From positions 1 through 64,000 of the forward strand of contig NZ_ANNU01000010.1 in assembly GCF_000346615.1 (NCBI RefSeq): a DNA stretch of 64,000 bases. Reading direction: 5' to 3'. The stretch is from Nafulsella turpanensis ZLM-10. Lineage in GTDB: Bacteria; Bacteroidota; Bacteroidia; Cytophagales; Cyclobacteriaceae. This document shows, piece by piece, positions 43,557 through 52,574 of the stretch (the first letter of the stretch is position 1; every line of letters begins with the position of its first letter). Under the pieces are notes generated by a model. It ran no database searches and had not been told where the DNA came from. It was given only the letters and a program-made list of their open reading frames with translations. A program made the translations under genes and the position numbers.

Positions 43557-46223
43557 ATGATATCCTTTAAAAAGCTTCTTTTTTTCATCTTCCTGAGCAG
43601 CTTAATGGCCTCCTGCATTTTCCAAAGCCCCCAAAAACGGGCACAAAGAAAACTGCGGAAAGAAAAGTTTGACAAAGCCTCTACCCTGCTCCAGAAGTCG
43701 CTGCGGAAAGACAGCCTTAACCCTGCCGCCAATTACCTTTTCTCGAAGCTTTACCTCGACACCGCCTACCAGGCAGGCACCATCCGCCAGCGGGTCGACA
43801 CCGCACATTACTATATACTGGAAGCGATTGCCGAACTACCCCTGGCCGAGAAGAAAGACCTCCGGCGGCTGCGCAAAATAAAGGCCGACTCCGCCAGTCT
43901 CCTTCAACAGCATGCAAAAGTGGATAGTGCGGCATTTCAACTGGCGCTACAGGCAAATACTATCAGCGCCTACGATTACTTTTTGGTCCATTTTCCTGAT
44001 GCCCTGCAGGTAGAAGAAGCTACCTCCCGCCGCAACGCACTGGCTTTCCAGGCGGCCGAGGAAATAAATACTTATCAGGCTTATCAGCAGTTTTTCCGGA
44101 CGTACCCCCAGGCGGCAGAGGTTCCTGAAGCCAGGGAGCGCTACGAAGAATTACTGTTTATCGAAAATACCCGCACGGGGACGCTCGATGCTTATGTCCG
44201 CTTCCTGAAAGAGTATCCGGAAACGCCCTATCGTGATAGGCTGCTCAAAAATATTTACCTCCTGAGCACAGCAGGACACCTGCCTGCCCAGTACCAGGCT
44301 TATATCCGCCAATACCCGAAGAGCCCCTACAACCGACAGGCTATTGAGCAGCTGTACCACCTGCACAAAGAAAAGGAGGAGCCGGCGACCTTTCCGGAGG
44401 CTTACCCACAGCTACCCCTGCAGGACTCGCTCCGGCAGCTAATCCGGCTCGACGGACAGGATCTGCTGGCAGTACTGAAAGACCAGCAGTGGCAGTTTAT
44501 TAATACCGAAGGAGAGGTGGTACTCCATGGCCTGGACGACATTCACCCAGACTACCTTTGCGAAACAGCCATTGCCGATTACCTGGAAGTGATACGGGGG
44601 ATGCAGCCCCTGGTACTGGCCAGGAACGGAGAGGAAATTATAGCGCAGGATTACCAGGCCCTCCGCGACCTGGGCAGCGGGCTTTTACGAATACAGCAAA
44701 ACAACCTGCAGGGCCTTTATTTTAAAAACGGAAAACGCCTCCTCCCGCCGGCATATGAAAAGATAGAAAATTTCGGCTCCCGCTTTTTACTGGTTAAAGA
44801 AGCAGACCAGTATGGCCTGCTCACCCACCATGGACAATGGCTGCTGGAGCCTGCCTATGATTCCCTCGCCCGGCTTGAAGACTTTATCATGCTCTACCAG
44901 GACACACTTTTTGCCGTTACCACCACTGGTCAGCTAATTGAAGACCTGCAAAACAGCCGCCCACCTCAAATAGACTACTTGTATACCGGCGCGGTTTTAG
45001 CCGATCCGCAACATTTGCTGGTGAGCATGCCCAACGGCAAACAACTGGTAATTAATAACAGGCTACAGCAGGCGCTTCCTCCCGCACCCGGCAAAATAAA
45101 GCCCTTCCACGGGGGCTGGCTGGTGGAAAAAGATGGCCGCTATGAGGTGCTGAATAAGGAAGGTGATAATGTTTTAAATGCCAGCCTCCAGCAGGTATCC
45201 ATCCGTGAACCATGGATCGCCTATAAAACCGACAGCCTGTGGGGGCTCTACCACATCGACCGCCAGATAGCCACTTTCGATTTGTACGATAGCCTTACAC
45301 TCCTGCACCCGCAACTCATTATAGCAGAAAAAGAGGGAGAACGTTCAGCTCTCTTCATAAGCGAGCACGATACGCTTATTACCGACCTGAGCGGGACTGA
45401 CAGCTACCGGCTTCTCCGGGCTACCCGCTACCCCGGCAGAGATGAAGCAGAACAGGTGTACCTGCTCGTAAATAACGGAAATGCAAAAATGGTGTATAAC
45501 CTGCAGGGAAATTTACTGGCAGAAGGGCGCTACAGCGAAGTACAGGCACCGGACAACCGCCTGCTCCTGCTTAAAACCTCCGGCGGTGCCCATGTTGTCG
45601 ACAGCAGCGGACAGGTTCTGCTCAAATCGACCTACGATGCCATTGGCAATTATCAGGATGGGAATTTTGCTACCCTTCAAAAATCGCGCTTTGGTCTTTA
45701 TAATCCTTACTTAAACATTCAAATCCCGCCACAGTACAGCGTTGCCCTCCGCCCCTACAGCGATAGCCTGCTGCTGGCCAGTAAAAACAAGCGCTGGGGA
45801 ATTATTGACCGACAAAACAATCCCCTGCTTCCCTTCGAATGGGAGGAACTTCAGTACTGGAGCGATTCGGTTGCTTTAGCCAGAAAAGACAAGCAGTGGC
45901 AGCTCATTAACATCAAATCAGGTGAAGCGCTTTTTACTCCCTTCAGGGATTACCAGCTCATTACCCAATCACCGGAAGGCAGTCTCGCTATTATTTATAC
46001 CGAAAATGGCTATGGCGTTCTCAGCAGCGAATACGGGCAATTGGTAGAACCTGTTTTTAATGTGATAGAAAATCTGGGCACTTCAAACAACCCGCTCTTT
46101 TATGCTGAAAAAAAGATAGAAGGAGCCGACCTATATGAAGTGATGTATATTAACAGGGAAGGCGAAACCATTTTTAAAGAATCTTATTCGCGGCAGGAAT
46201 GGCTCCGGCTACTGTGCTACTAA
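43557..46223 (+). CDS. WG-repeat lipoprotein
   Basis: About 888 residues. The ATG at 43557 is used (MISFKKLLFF); the frame also opens at a TTG at 43542. A lipobox LSSLMASC marks an outer-membrane or periplasmic lipoprotein. Residues ~30-290 are helical TPR-like repeats (AYDYFLVHFPDA, AYQQFFRTYPQA, AYVRFLKEYPETPY, YQAYIRQYPKSPY), each a short helix pair ending in YP. From ~300 on the chain is a series of WG/beta-propeller-like repeats (LLRIQQNNLQGLYFKNGK, QYGLLTHHGQWLLEPAYDSL, RWGIIDRQNNPLLPFEW). It was probably built by repeat expansion. Function is unknown; a surface or periplasmic scaffold is plausible. Confidence 0.85.
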   Translation: MISFKKLLFFIFLSSLMASCIFQSPQKRAQRKLRKEKFDKASTLLQKSLRKDSLNPAANYLFSKLYLDTAYQAGTIRQRVDTAHYYILEAIAELPLAEKKDLRRLRKIKADSASLLQQHAKVDSAAFQLALQANTISAYDYFLVHFPDALQVEEATSRRNALAFQAAEEINTYQAYQQFFRTYPQAAEVPEARERYEELLFIENTRTGTLDAYVRFLKEYPETPYRDRLLKNIYLLSTAGHLPAQYQAYIRQYPKSPYNRQAIEQLYHLHKEKEEPATFPEAYPQLPLQDSLRQLIRLDGQDLLAVLKDQQWQFINTEGEVVLHGLDDIHPDYLCETAIADYLEVIRGMQPLVLARNGEEIIAQDYQALRDLGSGLLRIQQNNLQGLYFKNGKRLLPPAYEKIENFGSRFLLVKEADQYGLLTHHGQWLLEPAYDSLARLEDFIMLYQDTLFAVTTTGQLIEDLQNSRPPQIDYLYTGAVLADPQHLLVSMPNGKQLVINNRLQQALPPAPGKIKPFHGGWLVEKDGRYEVLNKEGDNVLNASLQQVSIREPWIAYKTDSLWGLYHIDRQIATFDLYDSLTLLHPQLIIAEKEGERSALFISEHDTLITDLSGTDSYRLLRATRYPGRDEAEQVYLLVNNGNAKMVYNLQGNLLAEGRYSEVQAPDNRLLLLKTSGGAHVVDSSGQVLLKSTYDAIGNYQDGNFATLQKSRFGLYNPYLNIQIPPQYSVALRPYSDSLLLASKNKRWGIIDRQNNPLLPFEWEELQYWSDSVALARKDKQWQLINIKSGEALFTPFRDYQLITQSPEGSLAIIYTENGYGVLSSEYGQLVEPVFNVIENLGTSNNPLFYAEKKIEGADLYEVMYINREGETIFKESYSRQEWLRLLCY

Positions 46224-46297
46224 GAGAAATAGCTGCCAAAACGCAACTTTTCAGGCTCATTTGCTTATATATCATTTATGTACCAACTAATTGAAAC

Positions 46298-46741
46298 ATG
46301 AGAAGGATATTATTAAGCATAAGTTTCCTCTTCCTCTTCACCGGCTTTTTAATGGCCCAGCAAGGAGGAGAAGGTACTCCGCCGCTGAAAGTAAAAGCAA
46401 TTTTTACCGCCAAATATCCTGACTATGCCGAACAGGCAAAGTGGGAACGTACCGCGAATGGATACATCGCTACCTTTCAGCAAAATGGCCAGGAGGTAAG
46501 AACAGAATTTAATGAAAATGGAGAATGGATTAGCAGCCGAACAGCCGTTCGCCAGGAAGAGTGGCCCGAACCGGCCCGTAAATACATAACAGATACTTTT
46601 AAGGACTATGAGTATGTAGAAGGCTATCGTCTGGACAACCAGAAGGGCAGTCGCTACGAGCTGGACATCCGGAGTAATAATCAGCTGTTTGAACTGCAGT
46701 TCGACCGCCAGGGTGGACTCGTAGATGATGGAAGATCTTAA
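46298..46741 (+). CDS. Secreted PepSY-like protein
   Basis: A 147-residue exported protein with a signal peptide ending near FLMAQQ and two PepSY-like repeats (KAIFTAKYPDYAEQAKWER...GYIATFQQNGQEVRTEFNENGEW and ARKYITDTFKDYEYVEGYRL...YELDIRSNNQLFELQFDRQG). Proteins of this type are abundant in Bacteroidota periplasm and may act as protease inhibitors, but the role is not established. It lies 74 bp after the WG-repeat gene, facing prfC across a shared terminator. Confidence 0.85.
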   Translation: MRRILLSISFLFLFTGFLMAQQGGEGTPPLKVKAIFTAKYPDYAEQAKWERTANGYIATFQQNGQEVRTEFNENGEWISSRTAVRQEEWPEPARKYITDTFKDYEYVEGYRLDNQKGSRYELDIRSNNQLFELQFDRQGGLVDDGRS

Positions 46742-46760
46742 ACAGGAAGATTTCAAGTAA

Positions 46761-46794
46761 AAAGCCCCCTGATTCTAAAGAATCAGGGGGCTTT
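46761..46794. terminator. Bidirectional intrinsic terminator
   Basis: A 15-bp perfect stem (46761-46775 with 46780-46794), loop TAAA, with A-run before and T-run after. It sits between two convergent genes (PepSY-like, +, and prfC, -) and can stop both. Confidence 0.93.
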
Positions 46795-46811
46795 CTTTTT
46801 AGAAAGTATCT

Positions 46812-48392
46812 TTAAAATTCAGAGGTGAAGTGGAATTCGATTTCCGGAAAGTTATCCTGCACCATCTGGAGCCATGCCTTAGTCTCTGCCATAAACACCA
46901 GCCGGCCATCTTTATCCTGGGCAATATGGCGGTATTTGGATTTTACAAACTCATCCAGCTTCTTCTTATCTTTTGAGCTTATCCAGCAGGCTTTATATAG
47001 GTTCATGTTCAGGAAATCGCAGGTTGCCCCATACTCATGCTTTAAGCGGTGCTGAATTACTTCAAACTGCAGGGCACCTACCGTTCCAATCACTTTTCTG
47101 GCGCCCATTTCGTAGGTGAATAGCTGCGCCACTCCTTCTTCCATCAGCTGCACCAGCCCCTTTTCGAGCTGCTTGGTCTTCATGGCGTCGCGGTTTACTA
47201 CCTCACGGAAAATTTCCGGCGAAAAGCTGGGAATTCCTTTGTACATACCGCCCTCTCCCTGCGAAAGGGTATCGCCAATTTTAAGGTTTCCGGTATCGTA
47301 CAGGCCTACAATATCGCCCGGAAAGGCCTCGTCGATAATCTCCTTATCCTGCGCCATAAAGGCGGTGGTGTTGGAGAATTTAATATTCTTGCCAAGGCGC
47401 ACATGGTGGTAAGGTGCATTACGCTCAAAGCGGCCGCTGCATACCCGTAAAAAAGCAATCCGGTTCCGGTGCTTAGGATCCATATTGGCGTGTATCTTAA
47501 AGATAAAACCACTGAAAGCCTCTTCATCGGGTTTTACTACTCTTTCTTCCGTTTCTCGCTCGCGGGGCACAGGTGCTATTTCGATAAAGCAGTCGAGCAG
47601 CTCTTTAACCCCGAAGTTATTCACGGCACTGCCAAAGAATACCGGGGCCACTTCGCCGGAGAGGTAATCCTTCTCTTCAAAAGCAGGATATACGCCTTCA
47701 ATCAGGTTTACATCTTCGCGGAGCTGCTTTGCATAGCTTTCCCCTACATACTGGTCAACCAGTGGATCATTAATATTTTTGATCTCCACCACATCGCCCT
47801 TCAGTTCGCGGCGGCTGGCCTGGAAGAGGAGGAGGTTATTTTTATAGATATTATAAACACCTTTAAAGGTTTTACCCATACTAATGGGCCAGCTCAGCGG
47901 CTTTACCTTTATATTCAGCTTTTCCTCAATCTCATCCAGCAAATCATAAGGGTCCTGCCCTTCGCGGTCGAGCTTATTAATGAACACAATTACCGGTGTA
48001 TTACGCATCCGGCAAACCTCCATCAGCTTTTCAGTCTGTATCTCTACTCCTTTTACACAGTCAATCACCAGCACTACGCTGTCGACCGCTGTTAGGGTAC
48101 GGTAGGTATCTTCGGCAAAGTCCTGGTGACCGGGCGTGTCGAGCAGGTTAATTTTACGCCCCTCATACTCAAAGCCCATTACAGAAGTAGCCACCGATAT
48201 ACCCCTCTGCTTCTCAATCTCCATAAAGTCGGACTTGGCATGGTCCTTAATTTTGTTCGATTTTACAGCGCCTGCCGTTTTAATGGCGCCACCAAACAGG
48301 AGCAGCTTTTCAGTAAGGGTGGTTTTTCCGGCATCCGGGTGACTGATGATTCCGAAGGTCCGGCGTTTATTAATTTCTTTTACTATACTCAT
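46812..48392 (-). CDS. prfC: Peptide chain release factor 3 (RF3)
   Basis: A 526-residue GTPase that recycles class I release factors after translation termination. G motifs: G1 [14 protein letters not shown]2 region [20 protein letters not shown]3 DTPGHQDF and G4 NKLDRE. RF3-specific domains II and III follow, with [17 protein letters not shown]. Full length for the family. The start ATG lies 13 bp after a terminator-like hairpin. It is convergent with the PepSY-like gene. Confidence 0.96.
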   Translation of the reverse strand: MSIVKEINKRRTFGIISHPDAGKTTLTEKLLLFGGAIKTAGAVKSNKIKDHAKSDFMEIEKQRGISVATSVMGFEYEGRKINLLDTPGHQDFAEDTYRTLTAVDSVVLVIDCVKGVEIQTEKLMEVCRMRNTPVIVFINKLDREGQDPYDLLDEIEEKLNIKVKPLSWPISMGKTFKGVYNIYKNNLLLFQASRRELKGDVVEIKNINDPLVDQYVGESYAKQLREDVNLIEGVYPAFEEKDYLSGEVAPVFFGSAVNNFGVKELLDCFIEIAPVPRERETEERVVKPDEEAFSGFIFKIHANMDPKHRNRIAFLRVCSGRFERNAPYHHVRLGKNIKFSNTTAFMAQDKEIIDEAFPGDIVGLYDTGNLKIGDTLSQGEGGMYKGIPSFSPEIFREVVNRDAMKTKQLEKGLVQLMEEGVAQLFTYEMGARKVIGTVGALQFEVIQHRLKHEYGATCDFLNMNLYKACWISSKDKKKLDEFVKSKYRHIAQDKDGRLVFMAETKAWLQMVQDNFPEIEFHFTSEF

Positions 48393-48404
48393 ATTTCATT
48401 AAAA

Positions 48405-48423
48405 GACTGTTCTTGAAACAGTC
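48405..48423 (-). other. Stem-loop just before the prfC start
   Basis: On the minus strand GACTGTT pairs with AACAGTC around TCAAG, followed by TTTTAATGAAATATG where the last ATG is the prfC start. A small terminator or translation-control hairpin is possible. Confidence 0.4.
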
Positions 48424-48781
48424 CTGCAAAATTACGGAAATTTTAGGCTGCCAGAAAATTTATTCTCACCTGCTTCCTGGATGGCCACAACAGCCTCTGC
48501 TCCAGAGAAAGAGTAAAGCTGCTATTCCCCTGACATCCTTTATTTACTGTCTCTTCGGGTGATAATGAAAGACATTTTGCCCAGGACACCAGGATTTGTG
48601 CGTTTTTACCTGCTCCATATGCACAGAAGGAAAAAGGATTCCGGGAAGCAGAAGTAAGATCATGACAGAAAGAGGCAGGCGCAAAAAAGCTTCGGCTAAA
48701 AACTGTGCTTTTATGACACTTTCAAAAATATCAGCCGGGTCTTTCTGTCAATCTGTCACACATTTCATTCCATAAAGGGCT
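48424..48781. other. Intergenic region between prfC and dnaK
   Basis: No gene is seen. The dnaK-proximal part carries the direct words CTGTCA (48745-48750 and 48753-48758 region) just upstream of a sigma-54-like promoter. The rest shows no structure I can support. Confidence 0.4.
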
Positions 48782-48796
48782 TGGCATAAGCCTTGT
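48782..48796 (+). promoter_or_regulatory. Sigma-54-like -24/-12 promoter of dnaK
   Basis: TGGCAT-AAGCC-TTGT fits TGGCAY-N5-TTGC with GG at -24 and TG at -12 spaced by the required 12 bp; only the final C is T. It lies 59 bp before the dnaK start. No TAnnTTTG box is seen in the same place. Confidence 0.45.
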
Positions 48797-48854
48797 TAAA
48801 ACATAAGGGAAACAGAAAAGAACTTAATTTTTAAATCATAGCATAAAACGTATC

Positions 48855-50801
48855 ATGGGAAAAATTATAGGAATTGACTTAGGTACTACCAACTCCTGCG
48901 TTGCCGTAATGGAAGGTAACGAGCCGGTGGTGATCCCAAATAGTGAAGGACGCCGCACGACTCCCTCCATCGTTGCATTTTTGGACGGTGGCAAAGGTGA
49001 AAGAAAAGTAGGTGATCCGGCCAAGCGCCAGGCGATTACCAATCCACAGAATACCGTAAGCTCTGTAAAGCGCTTTATGGGTAAAAATTATTCCGGCGTA
49101 TCGGAAGAGCGTAAAAACGTTTCTTACCAGCTGGAAAAAGGATCGAACGATACTGTAAGAGTACGCATAGGCGACCGCCTGTATACTCCTCAGGAAATCT
49201 CGGCCATGATTCTGCAAAAGATGAAAGCCACTGCCGAAGATTACCTGGGCACCGAAGTAAAAGAAGCGGTTATTACCGTTCCTGCTTACTTTAACGATGC
49301 CGAGCGCCAGGCCACCAAAGAAGCCGGACAAATTGCAGGCCTCGATGTAAAGCGTATTATCAACGAACCTACTGCCGCCTCCCTGGCCTATGGTCTTGAT
49401 AAGAAGGACAAAGACATGAAAATTGCCGTGTACGACCTTGGTGGTGGTACATTCGACATCTCTATCCTGGAGCTGGGCGACGGCGTGTTTGAAGTAAAAT
49501 CGACCAACGGTGATGTGCACCTTGGTGGTGATGACTTTGACCAGGTAATCATCAACTGGCTGGCCGATGAGTTCCAGAAAGATGAGGGCATTGACCTTCG
49601 TAAAGACCCGATGGCACTGCAGCGTTTGAAAGAAGCTGCCGAGAAAGCAAAAATTGAACTTTCTTCTTCATCGCAGACCGAAATCAACCTGCCTTATATC
49701 ATGCCGGTAGATGGTATTCCAAAGCACCTTGTAAAGAGCCTGAGCCGTGCTAAATTTGAGCAGCTGGCCGATAGCCTTATCAAGCGCAGCATGGAACCTG
49801 TTCGCCAGGCCCTGAAAGATTCGGGCTACAGCGCTTCCGATATCGACGAGGTAATCCTTGTGGGTGGTTCAACCCGTATTCCACGTATTCAGGAAGAGGT
49901 AGAGAAGTTCTTCGGCAGAAAACCTTCTAAAGGTGTTAACCCTGACGAAGTAGTAGCGATTGGTGCTGCCATCCAGGGTGGTGTATTAACCGGAGAAGTG
50001 AAGGATGTTCTTCTGCTGGATGTAACGCCGCTTTCACTGGGTATCGAAACCATGGGTGGAGTAATGACCAAGCTGATTGATGCGAACACTACTATCCCTA
50101 CCAAGAAGTCTGAGACTTTCTCGACTGCTTCGGATAACCAGCCAAGTGTGGAAATTCACGTACTGCAGGGTGAGCGCCCAATGGCGAGAGATAACCGTAC
50201 CATTGGTAAGTTCCACCTCGACGGACTTCCACCAGCCCCACGTGGTGTACCTCAGATTGAAGTAACCTTCGACATCGACGCCAACGGTATCCTGCACGTA
50301 TCGGCCAAAGACAAAGGCACCGGTAAAGAGCAGAAAATCCGTATCGAAGCTTCCAGCGGACTGAGCGACGCGGAAATCGAGCGCATGAAGAAAGAAGCCG
50401 AGGCCAATGCCGAAACCGATAAAAAGGAGAAGGAAAAGATCGAAAAGATCAACCAGGCCGACTCTCTCATCTTCCAGACCGAGAAGCAGCTGAAAGAGTA
50501 TGGTGATAAGCTGAGCGAAGATAACCGCAACAAAATTAACAGCGCACTGGAAAGCCTTAAGAAGGCACACAGCGAGCAGAATGTTGAAGGTATCGACGCC
50601 GCCATGAATGAGCTGAACACCGTATGGCAGGGTGCTGCCCAGGAGATGTATGCAGCCGGTGGCGCTGAAGGAGGCCCTCAGGGAGCCCCGGGAGCTGATG
50701 CCGGAGCAGGAGCTGCCGGTGGCGGTGCACAGGCCGGCGGTACAGCCGACGACGTATCGGATGTTGAATACGAAGAAGTAGACGACAAAAATAAGAAGTA
50801 A
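48855..50801 (+). CDS. dnaK: Molecular chaperone DnaK (Hsp70)
   Basis: A 648-residue Hsp70. The nucleotide-binding domain (1-385) begins [16 protein letters not shown] and includes [20 protein letters not shown] and [11 protein letters not shown]. The substrate-binding domain contains [16 protein letters not shown] and the lid ends in a Gly/Ala-rich linker and [14 protein letters not shown]. It refolds proteins with DnaJ and GrpE, whose genes are not next to it here. It is a single-gene unit with its own terminator. Upstream is a sigma-54-like promoter. Confidence 0.98.
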   Translation: MGKIIGIDLGTTNSCVAVMEGNEPVVIPNSEGRRTTPSIVAFLDGGKGERKVGDPAKRQAITNPQNTVSSVKRFMGKNYSGVSEERKNVSYQLEKGSNDTVRVRIGDRLYTPQEISAMILQKMKATAEDYLGTEVKEAVITVPAYFNDAERQATKEAGQIAGLDVKRIINEPTAASLAYGLDKKDKDMKIAVYDLGGGTFDISILELGDGVFEVKSTNGDVHLGGDDFDQVIINWLADEFQKDEGIDLRKDPMALQRLKEAAEKAKIELSSSSQTEINLPYIMPVDGIPKHLVKSLSRAKFEQLADSLIKRSMEPVRQALKDSGYSASDIDEVILVGGSTRIPRIQEEVEKFFGRKPSKGVNPDEVVAIGAAIQGGVLTGEVKDVLLLDVTPLSLGIETMGGVMTKLIDANTTIPTKKSETFSTASDNQPSVEIHVLQGERPMARDNRTIGKFHLDGLPPAPRGVPQIEVTFDIDANGILHVSAKDKGTGKEQKIRIEASSGLSDAEIERMKKEAEANAETDKKEKEKIEKINQADSLIFQTEKQLKEYGDKLSEDNRNKINSALESLKKAHSEQNVEGIDAAMNELNTVWQGAAQEMYAAGGAEGGPQGAPGADAGAGAAGGGAQAGGTADDVSDVEYEEVDDKNKK

Positions 50802-50840
50802 GAAACGTCAGATTTTAGACGTTAGACAATAGGACGCAAG

Positions 50841-50873
50841 AAAAATCCCCGGCTGAACTGGCCGGGGATTTTT
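50841..50873 (+). terminator. dnaK terminator
   Basis: AAAAATCCCCGGC (50841-50853) and GCCGGGGATTTTT (50861-50873), loop of 7 nt, with continuing T-run. Confidence 0.92.
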
Positions 50874-50902
50874 TTGTTTTATCAGGAAACAAGAGGAACA
50901 AA

Positions 50903-51499
50903 ATGAAAATAAAGATATATTCAGATTACGTATGCCCTTTCTGCTATTTAGGAGAGCAGCAGCTGAAAGAGGTGCTGGCAGAGGAGCCAGGGCTAAAAGT
51001 AGAAACAGAATGGATGCCTTTTGAGCTCCGTCCTTTTCCTACCCCAACCTTAAAGCCTGAAGATGAATACCTGCCCCGGGTGTGGGAATCATCCGTCTAC
51101 CCCATGGCAGAAGATATAGGTGTGAAGATAAAACTTCCTACTATCTCCCCTCAGCCCTACACTCACCTGGCATTCGAAGGCTATCAGTTTGCAAAGGAAC
51201 AAGGGAAGGGCGAAGCTTATACCCACCGGCTGTTCGAAGCCTTTTTTAAGGAAGATAAGGATATTGGTGATATGGAAGTACTGAGTGAGCTGGCCAGAGA
51301 AGTGGGACTTGAGCCCCAGGCGTACCGGCAGGCAGTGGAGAGCCGCAAGTATAAAGAGCAGCACCGGCAGGCACTACAGGAGGCGCAAAGGAATGGAATC
51401 AGGGCCGTTCCTACTTTTCAGATCGGGAACCGACTCTACCAGGGAGTGATTCCAAAAGCACAGCTTCGACGCATCCTTCAGGAGGCGGCACAGGAATAG
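50903..51499 (+). CDS. DsbA-family oxidoreductase (FrnE-like)
   Basis: A 198-residue cytoplasmic thioredoxin-fold protein of the DsbA/FrnE group. The active-site motif CPFC lies at 11-14 (SDYVCPFCYLGEQQ), a helical insertion with LAFEGYQFAKEQGKG follows, and the cis-Pro loop is AVPTFQIG. No signal peptide, so it works in the cytosol, probably as a disulfide oxidoreductase or isomerase in stress response. It is a single gene 30 bp beyond the dnaK terminator. Confidence 0.92.
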   Translation: MKIKIYSDYVCPFCYLGEQQLKEVLAEEPGLKVETEWMPFELRPFPTPTLKPEDEYLPRVWESSVYPMAEDIGVKIKLPTISPQPYTHLAFEGYQFAKEQGKGEAYTHRLFEAFFKEDKDIGDMEVLSELAREVGLEPQAYRQAVESRKYKEQHRQALQEAQRNGIRAVPTFQIGNRLYQGVIPKAQLRRILQEAAQE

Positions 51500-51517
51500 A
51501 TTCATATTAACTAAAAA

Positions 51518-51555
51518 GAGAGGCTGTCGGATAATATTTAATCCGGCAGCCTCTC
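51518..51555. terminator. Bidirectional terminator between convergent genes
   Basis: GAGAGGCTGTCGGAT (51518-51532) pairs with ATCCGGCAGCCTCTC (51541-51555) with one G-T pair and loop of 8 nt. An A-run lies before it; the following sequence has only a modest T-run. Confidence 0.85.
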
Positions 51556-51578
51556 TACATTTTGTGGCAAAAGAATGC

Positions 51579-52523
51579 TTATTCTACTACTTCTGCTTCC
51601 TCTTCGGCGGCCTCCCCCATGATAAGTTTATAAGCTACCACACGATTATCGAAGAAAGTTGGCACCAGCAGCAGGTCTCTTTCTCTTACAAATTCAATAT
51701 CGGCGGCATTAATTTTCTGCTCTTTTGTGTCGAGTATCTTCTCAACGCCTTCTATCCCTTCCACTACATAATATACCTCACCCTGCCAGTTCGATACCAG
51801 GTAGGCATTTTCATTTACAGCGGCAATCCCATCGCCGGCACCAATACCTTCGGCCAGTACTTCGCCTTCTCCACGCTCTGTTACTTCCTTAAAAACTCCC
51901 GTTCCACTGGTAGCCATTAACACCCGGTCTTCTTCTGCATACAAACCATTCGGACGCTCATCTGCCTCAGGTCCATACCAGAGGTCAATAACCCCATCGG
52001 CAAACTGGTGTACTGTTCCTCTATCCGAGTCGGTAAACAGGATTTTCTGGTCGGCCGTGGCAATAACATCGTTCAGGAAGCTGGCGTCTTCCACTGCATA
52101 GCGGTTCAGAATTTCGCCGGCGGCTATATCAATTTCTACCAGCTCATTAATATCGCTTACGTACAGTTTACCATCGAGTATGGCCATCCCTTTAGGGGCA
52201 TCGAGGCCACTCACCCACTCTTTCTCTATAATTTCCCCGTCGAGCGAAATTTTAGAGATGTAGCCTGCTCCGTCTTCTACGGTAGGCTCTCCTACTATAT
52301 TGCTCACATAAAGCACTTCTTCTTCAGGGTTATACAGTACAGACTCAGGCACTTCGAGTACAGCATCTGTGGCCCAAACCTGCTCGAGCGACACTTCCGG
52401 CTGGGCTATAATTTCGTCGGTTACTTCTCCGCCGGAGGTCCAGTTTTTATTTGCATCCCGCTGGCCATCGCAGGCTGTTAAGAGGGCTGCGCCGCCCAGC
52501 AGCATTAAAAAATACTTCTTCAT
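51579..52523 (-). CDS. SMP-30/NHL-type beta-propeller lipoprotein
   Basis: A 314-residue lipoprotein (LLTACDGQ) with a six-bladed propeller pattern of the SMP-30/gluconolactonase type: VPESVLYNPEEEVLYVSNI, LDAPKGMAILDGKLYVSDI, FLNDVIATADQKILFTDSD, RPNGLYAEEDRVLMATSG. The metal-binding Glu in PESVLY and the Asn in PNGL are conserved, so lactonase-like activity is possible. The substrate is unknown. It is 51 bp downstream of the FAD/Fe-S oxidoreductase gene and transcribed with it. Confidence 0.87.
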   Translation of the reverse strand: MKKYFLMLLGGAALLTACDGQRDANKNWTSGGEVTDEIIAQPEVSLEQVWATDAVLEVPESVLYNPEEEVLYVSNIVGEPTVEDGAGYISKISLDGEIIEKEWVSGLDAPKGMAILDGKLYVSDINELVEIDIAAGEILNRYAVEDASFLNDVIATADQKILFTDSDRGTVHQFADGVIDLWYGPEADERPNGLYAEEDRVLMATSGTGVFKEVTERGEGEVLAEGIGAGDGIAAVNENAYLVSNWQGEVYYVVEGIEGVEKILDTKEQKINAADIEFVRERDLLLVPTFFDNRVVAYKLIMGEAAEEEAEVVE

Positions 52524-52574
52524 ACTATTACGTTCTTTACTTCATTAGATTAATTATTCTACCAATTACAGCAA

